From: Corythucha ciliata | Lineage: Eukaryota; Arthropoda; Insecta; Hemiptera; Tingidae | Direction of reading: 5' to 3' | Assembly (NCBI GenBank): GCA_038030265.1 | Contig: CM075942.1 | Coordinates: 63,864,926-63,928,925 of the forward strand | DNA length: 64,000 bases | Part shown: positions 1 through 11,611 of the stretch, in pieces | Position numbering within the stretch: the first letter of the stretch is position 1 | Layout: each line of letters opens with the position of its first letter | The notes under the pieces: generated by a model | Seen by the model: the letters and a program-made list of their open reading frames with translations, nothing else | Told to the model about the DNA's origin: nothing | The model's database searches: none | Position numbers and translations under genes: made by a program

Positions 1-476
1 CACTTTTTCAATTTGAAACGAGAGAAAAGGACAAGGGTTCTACGCTTTTATAGGGGAAAGTGTGGGGTGTTACAGTATTTTTGTTTTCTGGTATTCAGTA
101 TAGGCACGTGAGTGTGCTTTGTTTTCCCGAACTGGAGTAATGTGCATGAACAATTAGTTAAGCGTTATTCTAACGGATTCTCAGAACTATTATCAGTTTG
201 CTCCCTTGTTCTTGTTCGAATACACCGGCATTTTTCACATATGGCAGCAGGTTCTGGTCACACTTCAGACTTTGTTCCGTTATGCTTGGACGAAAAATGT
301 CAATAGTTCCTTACAGCAGAAAGGGATTCATTGTCATTATAAAGTACATAAAATGTTGTAGTGTTACTGTTGGAGCTCCATTCCTTTCTCTCTGGAGCTC
401 TATATCATGGTTTTCTACATGCTGTACAAGTTTCACAGACCATTGTGCAATATTTGCCAATAATCGATTGTTTCAG
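1..476 (+). other. Probable 3' part of an intron of the LMX1-like gene
   Basis: I see no coding region here. The stretch ends in a pyrimidine-rich tract and the acceptor TTTCAG at 471-476, immediately before the exon at 477. The LIM and homeodomain exons of this gene are not in the window and would lie to the left. The small open frames here have no recognisable domains. Confidence 0.6.
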
Positions 477-718
477 ATCGACTGCGAGCCACAAAAATGG
501 AGGCTGACGTCCCACAAAGTTGTACAGCTGAAGCATACCGATTAACGGAAGGCTGTGGTCGAATTCGCGTCCTCGAGGGAGTTCCACCTCATGTTTGCCC
601 ACCGCTTTATGGACTCGAGGCACCGATAACACCGACGCCTCTGCCTAATTCGAATCCAATCGACCGTCTCTATTCGATGCAAAGCTCATATTTCTGCACT
701 GATCGGATTTCTGAGTAG
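477..718 (+). CDS. lmx1: LMX1-type LIM-homeodomain transcription factor, last coding exon (partial gene)
   Basis: This is the 3'-terminal coding exon of a LIM-homeobox gene, encoding the C-terminal tail of a nuclear transcription factor. It begins after the acceptor TTTCAG and stays open in one frame to TAG at 716-718. The last residues contain NPIDRLYSMQSSYF, which matches what I know of the extreme C-terminus of LMX1A/LMX1B proteins. The rest is a proline-rich linker (VPPHVCPPLYGLEAPITPTP). The exon starts with two bases that complete a codon from the previous exon, so the ATG at 497 is internal and is not the start. Vertebrate LMX1 proteins carry two LIM domains and a homeodomain upstream of this tail; none of these is in the window. 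The tail motif is distinctive, so the family call is strong. Orthology within the LMX1A/B-like group is not resolved. Confidence 0.85.
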
Positions 719-1340
719 TATTACCTATACCTATCAAAAAGTACGTATTTATTTGTAAATTACTTGTCATCAAATTAAGAAACAAAGAAAAATAACAACA
801 AAAATCACCCGATCGATCGGCGATCGGAAAGATTTAGATCTCATTTATACTCGAGTGCTCAAACCGTCTTAATGAGTACCAAGAAGAAATACAGTTTTAG
901 CCCCCTACCCTTGGCCAACGATGGAAACTGCAATACCTAACTGTAATACATGTTTCAAATTATGCGCTAAAATAATCTATATTAAATGAATTTTGGTTTT
1001 TAATCATCATCGCCTTCTCTCCTCCTGACCTATTGCAACATATTATTCTTCCAGTAGCAATTGAGGATTATCCCGAATTATGGTCTCGCTAGTGATATAA
1101 GACCCTTATTTTCAAACCCCACCCCAACAAAACCAATTTCAATCAAACCCATAGGTCCACCAACGGTCAAAAAGTAGCCATCCGCGGTCTTATAAGAATG
1201 AAATTGAGTTCCTAGGTGCTCTGATACACAAAAAACCTCCAAAATTCACTTTTACTTATTGTTGGGCATAGGCGATTCGGACCCTTATGAATTATTTAGC
1301 TTGAAATATACGGGAATTATAATTTTCTTTCAATTTAACC
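719..1340. other. 3' flank of the LMX1-like gene, no gene seen
   Basis: AT-rich sequence that probably includes the LMX1 3' UTR. I see no clear AATAAA close to the stop and no coding region. From about 1310 the sequence resembles family A repeat units in reverse orientation. Confidence 0.4.
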
Positions 1341-1639
1341 GCTAAAGCCAGGGGCGGTTTTATGGAGGTGGCGATAGGGGCGATCGCCACGGGAAAAGGG
1401 GGGGGGCGGATAAAAAAAGAAGAGAAATTGAAGAGATACAAATATGAGGGAGAGGAAATCAGATATCTATAGATCCTAGAACTAGGAAGTTGGAAGTTGG
1501 AAAATAACTACAAACTTATTTTTTAGTAACAATTGGTAGCAGTGGCGGCATAAGACAGACGGCACTGGAGGAGCAAAAATCTGAGCAGTTGAAATTTTAC
1601 CCCCTCACCCTCACAACAAACTATCGCGTTAAGAGTAGA

Positions 1640-2490
1640 TGAAAATGAGGCCTTTTAATGAGTTTTTTTTTTTTCAATTTGCCCGTTATATTAGAGATTT
1701 TTCTCAGCTTTAGCCGCTCATCGAATCGGCGCTTTTTATAAACTTTTAGCCACGAAATGGTGCTTTTTCACAAATCAAGCCACGAAGTCTCCCAAAGAGT
1801 CTGTGAATTAGTACAGCGAATGGACGCTTTTTATAAAATTTAGCGTCGAATTGGCGCATTTTCTCAATTCTATCCGCGAATTACCGTTTTTATCAACGAA
1901 TATTGCACCCAAGGTGCGGTCCAGTCTCCGTTTCGACCTCAGTCCTTCAGCCACCAGGGCTACTCGTTCCCTGGCAATTGAGCCGATGGACCGCCCCTTT
2001 ATCAACTATCTCAACTAATTTTGTACTCTAATTTTTACCCATGATGATGTTCACCTCAATTTCAACCGTCAAGTTGCCTCAAGAATCGGCGAGTTGATGT
2101 TTTCTCAACTTTACCTGTCAATTGGCACTTTTTCTCAACTTTTATAGCCGCAAATCTTTGCGCTTTACCTTAATTTAAGCTGGGGATTTGCGTTTTTCTC
2201 CATTTCAGGCGTGAATTAGCGTTCGTTCTCTATTTCATCCGTGAATCAGTGCTTGTTTTTTTGCATTTTTATCCTTATATTTATATTATGAGTGCTTTTT
2301 CTCAAATTTCAGCCCTGAATCTCAATTTATCCGCTTTATCTCAATTTTAACCGCAAATTGTAGAGCACTATCTCAATTTTTGCCGCGAATTACCGTAATT
2401 TCTCAAATTTTTCCTCCAAAGAACACCTTTATTTCTCAATTTCAGACACGAATTAGCGGTTTTTCTCAATTTTAAAAGTGATTTAGTGAT
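1640..2490 (-). repeat. Family A degenerate minisatellite, reverse orientation
   Basis: Repeated units of roughly 28-33 bp of the type TTAGCCGCGAATTAGCG followed by a T-rich CTTTTTCTCAATTT segment. Units are very divergent and of uneven length, so this is an old array. It is the reverse complement of the arrays at 9.6-11.3, 14.0-14.9, 16.8-18.5 and 26-27.4 kb. Confidence 0.85.
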
Positions 2491-2729
2491 GTTTACTTAT
2501 ATGTTTCCGTAGGAAAAGGATTGTATGGTGCTCGTGGAAAAAAATCGAGTCTAGCTGACTTCATATTCTTGATACTTTCACACCTTATCAACCTAAAACT
2601 CTTCATTAATTCATCTATAAGGTTTTCGGGGGCTCTATCCGAGATCCGAAGGGCGCTCGGAGGCATTATCTGTATCTGTCCCCCTCGCCCCTTTACCGGT
2701 ACACTAGAGTCTCCGAAATGATTTATCAC

Positions 2730-3410
2730 TATTTACTACTTATTTAAACCCAAACTCCGATTTTTGCACTTTAAGAAATAATTTTTGTGGAGTTACCCTT
2801 ACGAAAACCCAAATTTTACTGATTTGGATATCGCAGAATCCAATTTCGGGGGCTTCACTCACCCTAAAAGCCCCGAGTTACCTTCCACTTCTTCGTAGTT
2901 TTGTTCACTCCGATGTCTAGATCATGTTGTTTTCATCAGCCTTAAGCCCACATTTCGGGAATTTGGCACTTTAAAAAGTCCAATTTTGTGGGTTTGACCC
3001 TTTAAACGCTCTAAATTTTGTGAATTGAGATGTCTTAATACCCAATTTCACTGGTCCCGCTTAAACGCAAATTTTGCAGGACTACGTCCATAAGGCAATT
3101 TCGAGTGTATGACCCTTGGCATTCACAAAAACCAATTTCGCAGTTTGTTCACATGATTCTTGGGTATGGCCCACACAAAGAGTCAATTTTAAGGTTCCTG
3201 CTTCTTCATATAACTGAAACTTCGCCGAACTGGCTCATTCACAAAACTAATCTCGTGGTTCTGGCTCTCCACAAAAGAACAAGATTTCGTGGCGTTGGCT
3301 CATTAAAACCCAAACCAATTTACTGTATCGCTCACCCGAAAAATGCGCAATTTGGCGGGTTTCGCTGCGGCAAAAACAAAATTTCACACTACTGACCCCT
3401 TCACAGTAAC
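2730..3410 (+). repeat. Family E degenerate repeat array, first orientation
   Basis: Recurring units of about 28-35 bp built on AAACCCAATTT(C/T)G(T/C)GG plus GTTGGCTC-like spacers. Units are strongly diverged. Open frames across this block are by-products of the repeats. Confidence 0.7.
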
Positions 3411-3625
3411 TCTCACACCACCCATATGTGCGAAGGGAAGTCTGCCAGAAAAAAGAGTAAGTTGTATACGCTCTTATAATTAAGTTTTGATCGATAATTT
3501 GAGAAGCGAATTTAAAGTGAACCCAATATTTTTTTCGATTCAGGAGGAGCACCGCTCCCCCAACCAGACCATTGGGGGAGCATTCGCCCACCCTGAACTC
3601 CACTTCCGCCGCCACTGATTGGTAG

Positions 3626-4340
3626 TACCAAAGTTTTGATTTCAACGAGTCAAATCCAAGTAATTTGGGTCTGAACGAGCCAAACCCACGAAATTGTGCT
3701 TTTGAAAGAGCACATCCCGCGGAATTTGGGTTTAAAAGAGCAAAATTTCCTGACATTGGGATTTGAAGGAGACGAATGCGAAGGTTTACCGTTTGGAAAT
3801 CCGTGTAAGAGTAAGTTAACACCGTCCGCTTTTGCCTTATTTCCGTTGCGTTTTTTCAAGCAAACGCAACGCAACGGAAGGACAAAAGCGACAGTGTAAA
3901 CTTAGCCAAACTGGCCTTTGTAATAGCTGAAATAACAAAATTTTGCTTTTTGAGTTACCCAAATCCATAAATTTGACTTTTGAAAAAGGTAAATTAGCTT
4001 TCGAATTACTCAAAGCTGCGAAAACGATTTTAGAAAGAGCTAAAGCCTCAATATTTTGTTTGTGAAAGAGGGAAAATACTCGAAATTGTGGCTGAAATGG
4101 CATAAATTCTATTTTGAAGAAGCCAAATCCACGGCATTTAGTTATGGAATTTGGTTTTGAAAGAGCCAAACCAACGAAAGTTTGTTCTTGAGAGATCAAA
4201 AATCCCTAAAATAAGGATTTGAAGAAGCCAATGCGTAAAATTTGGTTTTGAGAAGTTGAAACTTGGGTTAAAAATAGATTCAATTGCGATATATTTGGTT
4301 TTAGAAGAAGCCAAACGCGCAGGATTTGTTTCGGATCAGA
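3626..4340 (-). repeat. Family E degenerate repeat array, opposite orientation
   Basis: Units of the type GAGCCAAACCCACGAAATT followed by TTGGTTTTGAAA, the reverse complement of the array at 2730-3410. This copy belongs to the outer hAT-like element and the other to the inner one, so the two elements carry the same repeat family in opposite directions. Confidence 0.7.
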
Positions 4341-4771
4341 TTGCATGTGATATTGAGCTATGCCAAGTCTAGTTCCTCGAAGATTTCTCGACTACAATGT
4401 ACCCACAAACTGTAGAATCACGTGTTATTTTAAAAATGTTCCAGTTTGGGAGGGAGCTTCGTGGTTGAGGAAAATTCTAGGAACGACGAGGCTTACGCCG
4501 GGCCTAAATTTCTGGTTTTAGGTAGAATTTTTCTGGGGCCGTATTCCAAAATTGTTTGTTTCAATCAAATCGCTAACACCAAATTCTTGAGCAGATACAC
4601 TTCAACACAAATCCAGTTTTTGGGAAAGAGACAGTTGGCTTTCAGGCAATTTTGTGTATAAGAAAATTAAGAAATTAGGCGAATCGGATAATTATGTGGG
4701 GAGGGGAGGGTTAGAAAACATTTTATAGCCACCCCCCGTCACGGAGGCCTAAAACCGCCCCTGGCTAAAGC

Positions 4772-5815
4772 CCGCATCACTTAAACCCACCCGGTTTCAT
4801 TCACCGTAAAAGATTTAACTGAAACGTTTCGAAACTGGGTATTATTTGATAAAATGCAGAGTTATTGCCGGTATTAATTGATAAATCCCCCCCCCCCCAA
4901 TACTCGTCATTTTCAAACTCTCGTGACGTTTGTTCGTTTGCGCAACGATCCCTGCCGCCCCACTCTTTCTCTCATCCCACAGAAAGGACAGGGAGAAACT
5001 GACCATAACGAGGGCGACGAGAACATCGTTGACGAAACTTGGAGCAGTCTGAAAAACTGTTTTGTTTTTTCAGCAAAACAAATGGAAAATAATTCGTAGC
5101 CGATTCGACACTTTCTTTTTAAAATAGGTTGAGATTACGTCATCCTACTACCTCTTTATAGCCCTCGTAGATGTAGATTTTTAAATTTCTGTCGTATTAT
5201 TTTATCTCCCCTTTTCCTTTCAAATAGATACTTCAAAAATATGGACACACACAAAAAAAGTGTTTTGAATATACGATTTTATCGTGTGAGGTGCCGGGCA
5301 ATTGTTAGAAGATCGACTATACATTATAAATCGTGGATAGGTGCATTTAATTCATGCACTCACACAAAAAATATTGGGCGTGGCAAATTTTTTTCATATT
5401 TTTGACCTCTTAGAAGACGAATCCGGGAGGTCGGTTTGATTTGGCATAAAGGGTGGCCGGTTTTGCGGGTATATAGCAAACGTTTTTTAAAGGGACGGGA
5501 GATTTTCATTTATGTTTCGAACTTCAGACTTTGTTGCTAAAAAATTAAAATAATCTAAAAATTAAATTAAAAAGAAAAAGCTGTCATCCACTCACAAAAA
5601 ACGGACAGATAGGACACAACAGGTGTTTCCCGCTGTTATAATAATTTAAAACGCTTAGTAAACCACTGAATCACGCGAAATCTGCCCTGCACGTGTGGGA
5701 CTGGACCTAAAACTGTTCACAAAATAATAGGAAGAAATTTCCCCAAAAACCGAGACGCCCCACCTACCCACAACATTCATCTTGTTAAATCATACTTGCC
5801 ACCGCTCAAAAGTTT
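4772..5815. other. No gene seen
   Basis: AT-rich single-copy-looking DNA with homopolymer runs (for example a C run near 4888). The open frame at 4878-5099 has no recognisable domain. Confidence 0.4.
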
Positions 5816-7225
5816 TTAAAATTCATAGAATGGACAATTTCCTCATAAAATTGACAATTTCCTCATAAAATTTACTGTTTCCTCATAAAAATCGACAATT
5901 TCCTTGTAAAGCATACAATTTCCTCATAAAATTCACGATTTCCTTATAAAATTGACAATTTCCCAACAAAATAGACAATTTACTCATAAAATAGACAATT
6001 TTCTCATAAAATTGGCCATTTCCTCATAAAAATCGACAATTTCCTTGTAAAGCATACAATTTCCTCATATAATTCACGATTTCTTTATAAAATTGACAAT
6101 TTCCTCGTACTATGGACGATTTCGTCATAAAATTGACAATTTCCCCACAAAATAGACAATTTACTCTTAAAATAGACAATTTTCTCATAAAATTGACCGT
6201 TTCCTCATAAAAATCGACAATTCCTTGTAAAGCATACAATTTCCTCATAGAATTGACAATTTCCTCGTAAAAGTTATTATTTCCTCATAAAATTGACAAT
6301 ATCCCCATAAAAGGGTCAATTATTTCCTGATAAAAGGGACAATTTCTTCATACAATTGATAATGTTCTGATAAAATTTACCACTTTCTCATTAAATTGAC
6401 AGTTTCCTTATAAAAGCATGCAATTTCTTCATAAAATTCAGGATTTCCTCATAAAATTGACAACTTCCTCATATACAATTGACAATTTCGCCATAAAATA
6501 AACAATTTCCTCATAAAATGTATTATTTCCTCATAAAATTGGCAATTTCCCCATGAAAATGACAATTCCCTCATAAAAGGGACATTTTCCTCGTATAATT
6601 CACTATTTTCTCATAAAATCGACAATTTCCATGTAAAGGTGCGTTTACACTGAAGTGTCAGACATTTATCTAGCTACACTTATTCCTCGACATAAATATA
6701 AAGTGTCAGACTCATGTACATTGACTGTACAAATTCTGATGGAAGTTTGTGTTTACACCAAGGAAATATGTGTCTGACACTAAATTTCAAGCAATAAGTG
6801 TAGCGCGACACTTCAGTGTAAACGCACCTTAAATCATACAATTTCTTCATAAAATTCACGATTTCCTTATAAAATTGATAATTTCCTCATAGAAGGGGCA
6901 ATTTCCTCATAGAATTGACAATTTCCCCATAAAAGTGAAAATTTCCTCATAGAAGGGACAATTTCCTCATATAATTGACAATTTGCTCATAAAATTGACC
7001 ATTTCCTCATAAAATCGACAATTTCCTTGTAAATCATACAATTTCTTCATAAAATTCACGATTTCCTTGTAAAATTGATGATTTCCTCATAGAATGGACA
7101 ATTTCTCATAATATTGACAATTTCCCCCAAAATAGACAATTTCCTCCCAAAATTAACAATTTCCTCATAAAAATGTAAATTTCCTCATAAAATAGACAAT
7201 ATCCCCATAAAAGTGACAATTATTT
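5816..7225 (+). repeat. Family B minisatellite, about 20-bp unit
   Basis: Dozens of units of the form AATTGACAATTTCCTCATAA. A variant containing TTGTAAAGCATACAATTT recurs near 5911, 6052 and 6232, and diverged copies lie near 6416, 6833 and 7034. After the MITE at 6637-6829 is removed, the gaps are about 141, 180, 184, 221 and 201 bp, close to multiples of 20. This indicates multi-unit amplification. Confidence 0.9.
6637..6829. mobile_element. 193-bp MITE in the family B array (PIF/Harbinger-type duplication)
   Basis: Perfect 23-bp terminal inverted repeats starting AGGTGCGTTTACACTG. The flanking 3-bp duplication is TAA (6634-6636 and 6830-6832). Removing the element and one TAA restores a normal family B unit like the one near 7024-7040, which confirms the boundaries. 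A 3-bp TWA duplication is typical of PIF/Harbinger. A second inner inverted pair is GCTACACTTATT / AATAAGTGTAGC. Confidence 0.85.
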
Positions 7226-7285
7226 CACACTGCTCTGACGTGACGTGGGAACACGTGGGATGATAATGTGCCAGAGCAATGTGAA
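7224..7285. repeat. Short inverted repeat (hairpin)
   Basis: Arms TTCACACTGCTCTG (7224-7237) and CAGAGCAATGTGAA (7272-7285) pair with one mismatch around a GTGACGTGGG-rich loop. It lies at the end of the family B array and may be the end of a small MITE. Confidence 0.5.
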
Positions 7286-7429
7286 CTTTAACAAACAAAA
7301 GACAGTGCTGGAATTTTATATCCCACGTGGGAATGCCTGGAACGTGGGAATATTGACTTTAAGAGCCGCTTAAGGGCTTAAGCGCCGCGCCGGGCGCATA
7401 AAACCAGGAAGAAAAAAATTGACAGTTTA

Positions 7430-8110
7430 AAGTACGAAAATCACAGTTGGCCAATTTCATCGTCAATTTAGTCCTGTCACTATCAATGGACATTTGTCCC
7501 GGAAACCGTCAATTACGTTCCAGAAACCGTTCATTTTTGCCAGGAAATTGTAAATTTCATCATCAAAACTATCAATGGCCTCTTAAAACTCTCAATTTCA
7601 TTCTATAAACTGTCATTTTCGACCAAATTGACAATACTAGGACAAAATTGATAGCGATTTCCATTCAACACACTACACATATGTTTCAATTCTGAGAGGA
7701 CGGTTGGAAGAACTTAATACACTACATGAGTGAATTGCATTGAATGGAAAACGCCATGTCAGTATAAAATACGAAATTAACGATTTGAACATTTATTTGA
7801 CAGTTTATAGAGCGAAATTGACAGTTTTGAACGATCACGTTGACAGTTTCCAGCCACTCGATTGTTTCCGGTAAAAGGGGCTTAGAAACCGTCAGTTTCC
7901 GAAACCCATTGACAGTTTCTAGGGCGAAACTGGCAAATTCGAGGTCGAAATCGACAGTTTGTGGGACGAAATTGACACTTTTAGAATAATGTCGATAGTT
8001 TTGACGACGAAATTGACAATTTTGAATGACGAAATTGACTTTCATAGGGCGAAATTGACACTGTCATGGACGAAATTGACAGATTCATGGACAAAATCAA
8101 CATGGTATGG
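7430..8110. repeat. Family C minisatellite with an orientation switch
   Basis: Units of about 28 bp based on GGACGAAATTGACAGTTT. From about 7440 to 7660 the units read as the reverse complement (AAACTGTCAATTTCGTCC type). From about 7740 to 8110 they read forward. The AATTGACA core is shared with family B. Confidence 0.75.
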
Positions 8111-8159
8111 ACAATTGCCTGTTGGTGGGGGGAGAGAGAAAATCCTTAGTCTGAAACCC

Positions 8160-9090
8160 GAATTCTCGTCAGTGGCTGAGCTTACAATTTTTAGTGCGTG
8201 AATAGTCATTTTGGTAATCGTTAAGGCACGATAGCGGTCAATTTGGCCATTTTTGGAACGCGAATGGTCATTTTTCAAGGCGCGAGTCTGTAATTTTAGC
8301 TATTGTATGGAACGGGGGGGGGGGCATGAATTGTCAGTACGGCCAGTAGCCAATTTTAGGGTCTGCGATTGATCAGTTCTACCACTTTCAAAGAACGAAT
8401 CGTCCCTTGAGAAGCTGTCCAAAGAGCGCGGGTTTGACCATTTTTGAGTGAAACTTTGAATATTGAGATTTCTAAGGCGTTTGGTTATTTTAGGGCACGA
8501 ATCGTCAGTTTGGCCATTTTCAACGGCGTGGAATGATCTGTTTCATCATTCTTAGAGCGTGAATGCATGGTTCTGGCAATTTTCAGGGCATAAATCGTCG
8601 GTTCAGACATTTTCATGGCACGAATCGTCGCAGTTCAGCTATTTTTAAGGCACGTACAGCCATTTATGCCATTTTTGGGGTGCGAATAACCAGTAATGTC
8701 TTCAGTTTTACCAATATTTGTAAGAAAATAGTCAGATTTGTCTTTTTTTTTTTTTTAGACTCGAATAGTCCGCCAAGCTTTTCCTATAGGGCCGAACGGT
8801 TAGTTTGCCATTTTCAGGTCGTGACTTGTCACTTTAGTTTTGTTTAGAAGCGCGAATCGTCAGTTTAGCCATTTTCAAGGTGTGAGTCAACATTTTAAGC
8901 ATTTTCCATGGCGCTCTTCATCATTTGAGCCATTTTTAGGGCTTGAATGAATCGTTTGACTATTTCCAGAGGACGAATCGTCAGTAAAGTTAATTTTATG
9001 GTGCGAACCCTCCAGATTCACTTTTTTTTTTTTTTTTTTAATGTTTTGCCATTTTAAAAGCGCTGATCGTCAGTTCGCCTTGAGGAACTT
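8160..9090 (+). repeat. Family D minisatellite, about 32-36-bp unit
   Basis: Units of the form GGGCACGAATCGTCAGTTT followed by GCCATTTTCA. The same family occurs in reverse orientation at about 41390-41880 inside a hAT-like element. Poly-T runs near 8740 and 9025 interrupt it. Confidence 0.75.
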
Positions 9091-9439
9091 GCACGAGTAA
9101 CCGATTTGGAGAATTAAAAAAATGTATCGTTTAAATGTTTTATTATTAAATTATCACATAATAATAAAACACATAATCAACTAAAGTTATCACTGAATGA
9201 CATACAGGGTGAATTTTTGACAGTGTAGCAAAAAATATATGGCGAAACTGTATAAAAAGTCAGTGACCTCCCTGGGTCACGTTCAACTAAAATTCTTTTT
9301 GTAATTTCCGTTGAAATTCTCGTATTAAAACTTTCACGTTTTCTCTTCTGTCTCTCTATTACCTTTCAAATGAGATTACACACATTCTGGAATCTACGAA
9401 AATCCTTCAGACTGGACGTCGGGCTATTCTGCCAAAGAG

Positions 9440-9560
9440 CAGTGGCGCCGAAACGGTTCCAATAAGGTGTAGCATAACTCTTGAAAATGACCGACACCTA
9501 TGGGAGCCTCGCCCCCCACAAATCACACCAAACTGCAATGCCATTCCCCAGCTATAAGGA
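9440..9560 (+). mobile_element. Possible hAT-like left end
   Basis: CAGTGGCGCCGAAACGG at 9440 resembles the termini of the bounded hAT-like elements and precedes a family A array. I found no matching right end with an 8-bp duplication of CCAAAGAG, so only the end is annotated. Confidence 0.4.
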
Positions 9561-9589
9561 GTACGACGGCAGATGATGTGAATAAAAAC

Positions 9590-11340
9590 GCCAATTCACA
9601 GTTGAAATTGAGAAAAATCACTATTTTAGTGGCCTCAGATTGGGGAAAAGCGTTAATTCGTGGCTGAAATGAAGAAAAATCACTAATAAAAAGGGCTAAT
9701 TCGCGGATAAAGTGTAGGCAAAAATCACTAATTCTCGGCTAAAACGAGGAAAAACGATAATTCACGACTAAAGTTTAGAAAAATGGCTAATTCGTGGCCA
9801 TAAAATTCCCCGGAGAGAAAGCACCGGTGAATCGCTCAACAGGCAAAATAACATATACACCAGGCACGACCTAAATAATATACATAAGGTACTAAAAAAA
9901 ATATGTTAATTCGCTGCTAAAATTGAAGGTAAGTGTTAATCGGTGGATAAAACCGAAAAAACCGCTAATTCATGGCCAAAATTGAGAAAAATCACTAATT
10001 AACGGATACATTGTGAGAAACAACGACGATTCGCGGTAAAGTGTAGAAAAACGCTAATAAACAGCTAAAATTGACCAAAAAAATCACTAATTCACGGCTA
10101 AAACAGACAAAAATGCTAATTTGTGGCTAAAATTGAGAATAATCACGCTATTATCTGCTGTAACATTGAGAAAAAGCAGCGATTATTGAGAGAAAAAAAA
10201 TCGCCAATTCATGGTTTCTCGATTTTCACTACACTAGCTAAAAATTTTGGTTTAATAGCATTGAATCGAGGATAATATTGAAAAAAAGAGCTCATTTTCC
10301 ACTAAAATTATTGAAAATAACACCAATTCTTAAGGCAAACATCACGGCAGGGTATCTGATGGCAACTTCACTACTAAAATAGAGAAAATGCGCTAAACAT
10401 AAGTTTCTTGAGGTCAACACGAGGCTAAAATTGAGAAAGCGTGGAAGTATGCTAATCTAGGGGCATTTCAAGGCAAAAAGTTTGTAATAGTGCTAATATT
10501 TCGTGGTTGATTTTGTGGAAAAGCGCGAAATCACGGCCATGATTGAGAAAAATCACTAACTCGAGGCACTAAAATTGAGTAAAAGCAGCGATGCATCGCT
10601 CAGTGGGTTCGTCCTAGCGCTATAATTCACGGCTGAAATTTAGAAAATATGGTAATTCGCGGATAGTTTTAGAAAACCCCGTAATTCACAGCTGAAATTG
10701 AAAATATGCGTAAATTCGGCTAAGGTTGTCAAAAATCATTCATTCGCAGCTAAAACAATATGAAAAATCAATTAGAGAAAAGTCGCCGATTCCCCGGGGC
10801 TAAAATTGAGTGAAAGTGGTAGGTACTTCACGGCTGGAACTAAGAAAAATAGTTCGCTGCTAAATTTGATGAAAAACGCTTAAGATAAAGCGGTCACTCG
10901 CAGTAAAAAATTGATAAAAACGCTCGCATTCGCGGATCAAAAGGAGAGAATTCGTGAATTCACGGCTGAAATTGAGTAAAAGCGGTGATTCTCGCCTAAA
11001 AGTTGAGAAATAATTTGCGGCTTTAACTGGGAAAACTCTTTTAATTTTCCAGCAAAAATTGAGATAAGCGCTCATTTAAAGCTAAAATAGAGAAAAAACG
11101 TAATTCGCAGCTAAAGTTGACAAAAGGCACTCAAGCTTAAAATGCTGAAAAACCCAATTTTCGATGATCAACATGAAAAAATCTGTTAATTCACTGCTAA
11201 AATGGAATATAAGCTGTAATTCGCGGCTAAAATTAATAAATTATTTACGGCTAAAATGATAAAAGCTTCATTCGTGGTAAAAACAGGAAAATTCCTGATT
11301 TGCGACAAAAATTTGATAAAACGTTAATAATTGTACGTGC
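9590..11340 (+). repeat. Family A minisatellite, large array
   Basis: More than 40 diverged units of 28-32 bp, consensus GCTAATTCGCGGCTAAAA then TTGAGAAAAA. Each unit holds an internal duplication (GCTAATT, then GCTAAAATT). Occasional truncated units break the register. Confidence 0.9.
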
Positions 11341-11450
11341 TGGCTCTAATTGCAATAAACCAATAATTCCCGGTTTTTAAGGACAGGCTCGTGGCCAAAA
11401 TTTTGATATTTATCACCTTCTCGATCACGGACCACCCACCCCTTAGAGAG

Positions 11451-11611
11451 GTGTAGCGGCCGCTACACATTCGATATAGTGTTGAATGTATAAAAATGTA
11501 TTTCTTGTTGTTTTTTGCATTCCATGTATTTAGACCCCGTTTACAAGCTCTGTGCAATGCGTCTGTGGAGTCTATGCGACCAAACAAATTAATTCCAGAC
11601 TCCACAGACGC
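11451..11611. repeat. Palindrome and stem-loop
   Basis: GTGTAGCGGCCGCTACAC (11451-11468) is a perfect 18-bp palindrome containing a NotI site. Further on, GCGTCTGTGGAGTCT (11559-11573) pairs perfectly with 11597-11611 across a 23-base loop. Both look like remnants of small inverted-repeat elements. Confidence 0.7.

Larger units (their letters stand above)
1540..3617. mobile_element. Nested hAT-like transposon, 2.1 kb, carrying repeat arrays (inner element)
   Basis: It begins CAGTGGCGGC at 1540 and ends with the reverse complement GCCGCCACTG at 3617. Exact 8-bp direct repeats ATTGGTAG lie at 1532-1539 and 3618-3625. It inserted into the outer element at 1349-4763. The interior is a family A array in reverse orientation (about 1640-2490) followed by a family E array (about 2730-3410). 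No transposase is visible. Confidence 0.8.
1349..4763. mobile_element. Non-autonomous hAT-like transposon, 3.4 kb, interior of degenerate repeats (outer element)
   Basis: The ends are inverted: CAGGGGCGGTTTTA at 1349-1362 and its reverse complement ending at 4763. Exact 8-bp direct repeats GCTAAAGC flank them (1341-1348 and 4764-4771). An 8-bp duplication with CAG-starting inverted ends is the signature of the hAT superfamily. No transposase frame is present. The interior is family E repeats plus the nested element at 1540-3617. The target site itself resembles a family A repeat unit. Confidence 0.8.

Noticed and set aside
112..306. Possible additional LMX1 exon left of 477
   Set aside because: No LIM or homeodomain residues, and no suitable acceptor/donor pair. 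The sequence up to 476 reads as intron.
3105..4199. Long overlapping frames on both strands in the family E arrays (up to 191 codons)
   Set aside because: They follow the repeat units in three frames, have no domains and lie inside non-autonomous transposons.
5816..7225. CRISPR-like array
   Set aside because: The repeats are contiguous, about 20 bp and degenerate, with no unique spacers, no leader and an animal genome context.
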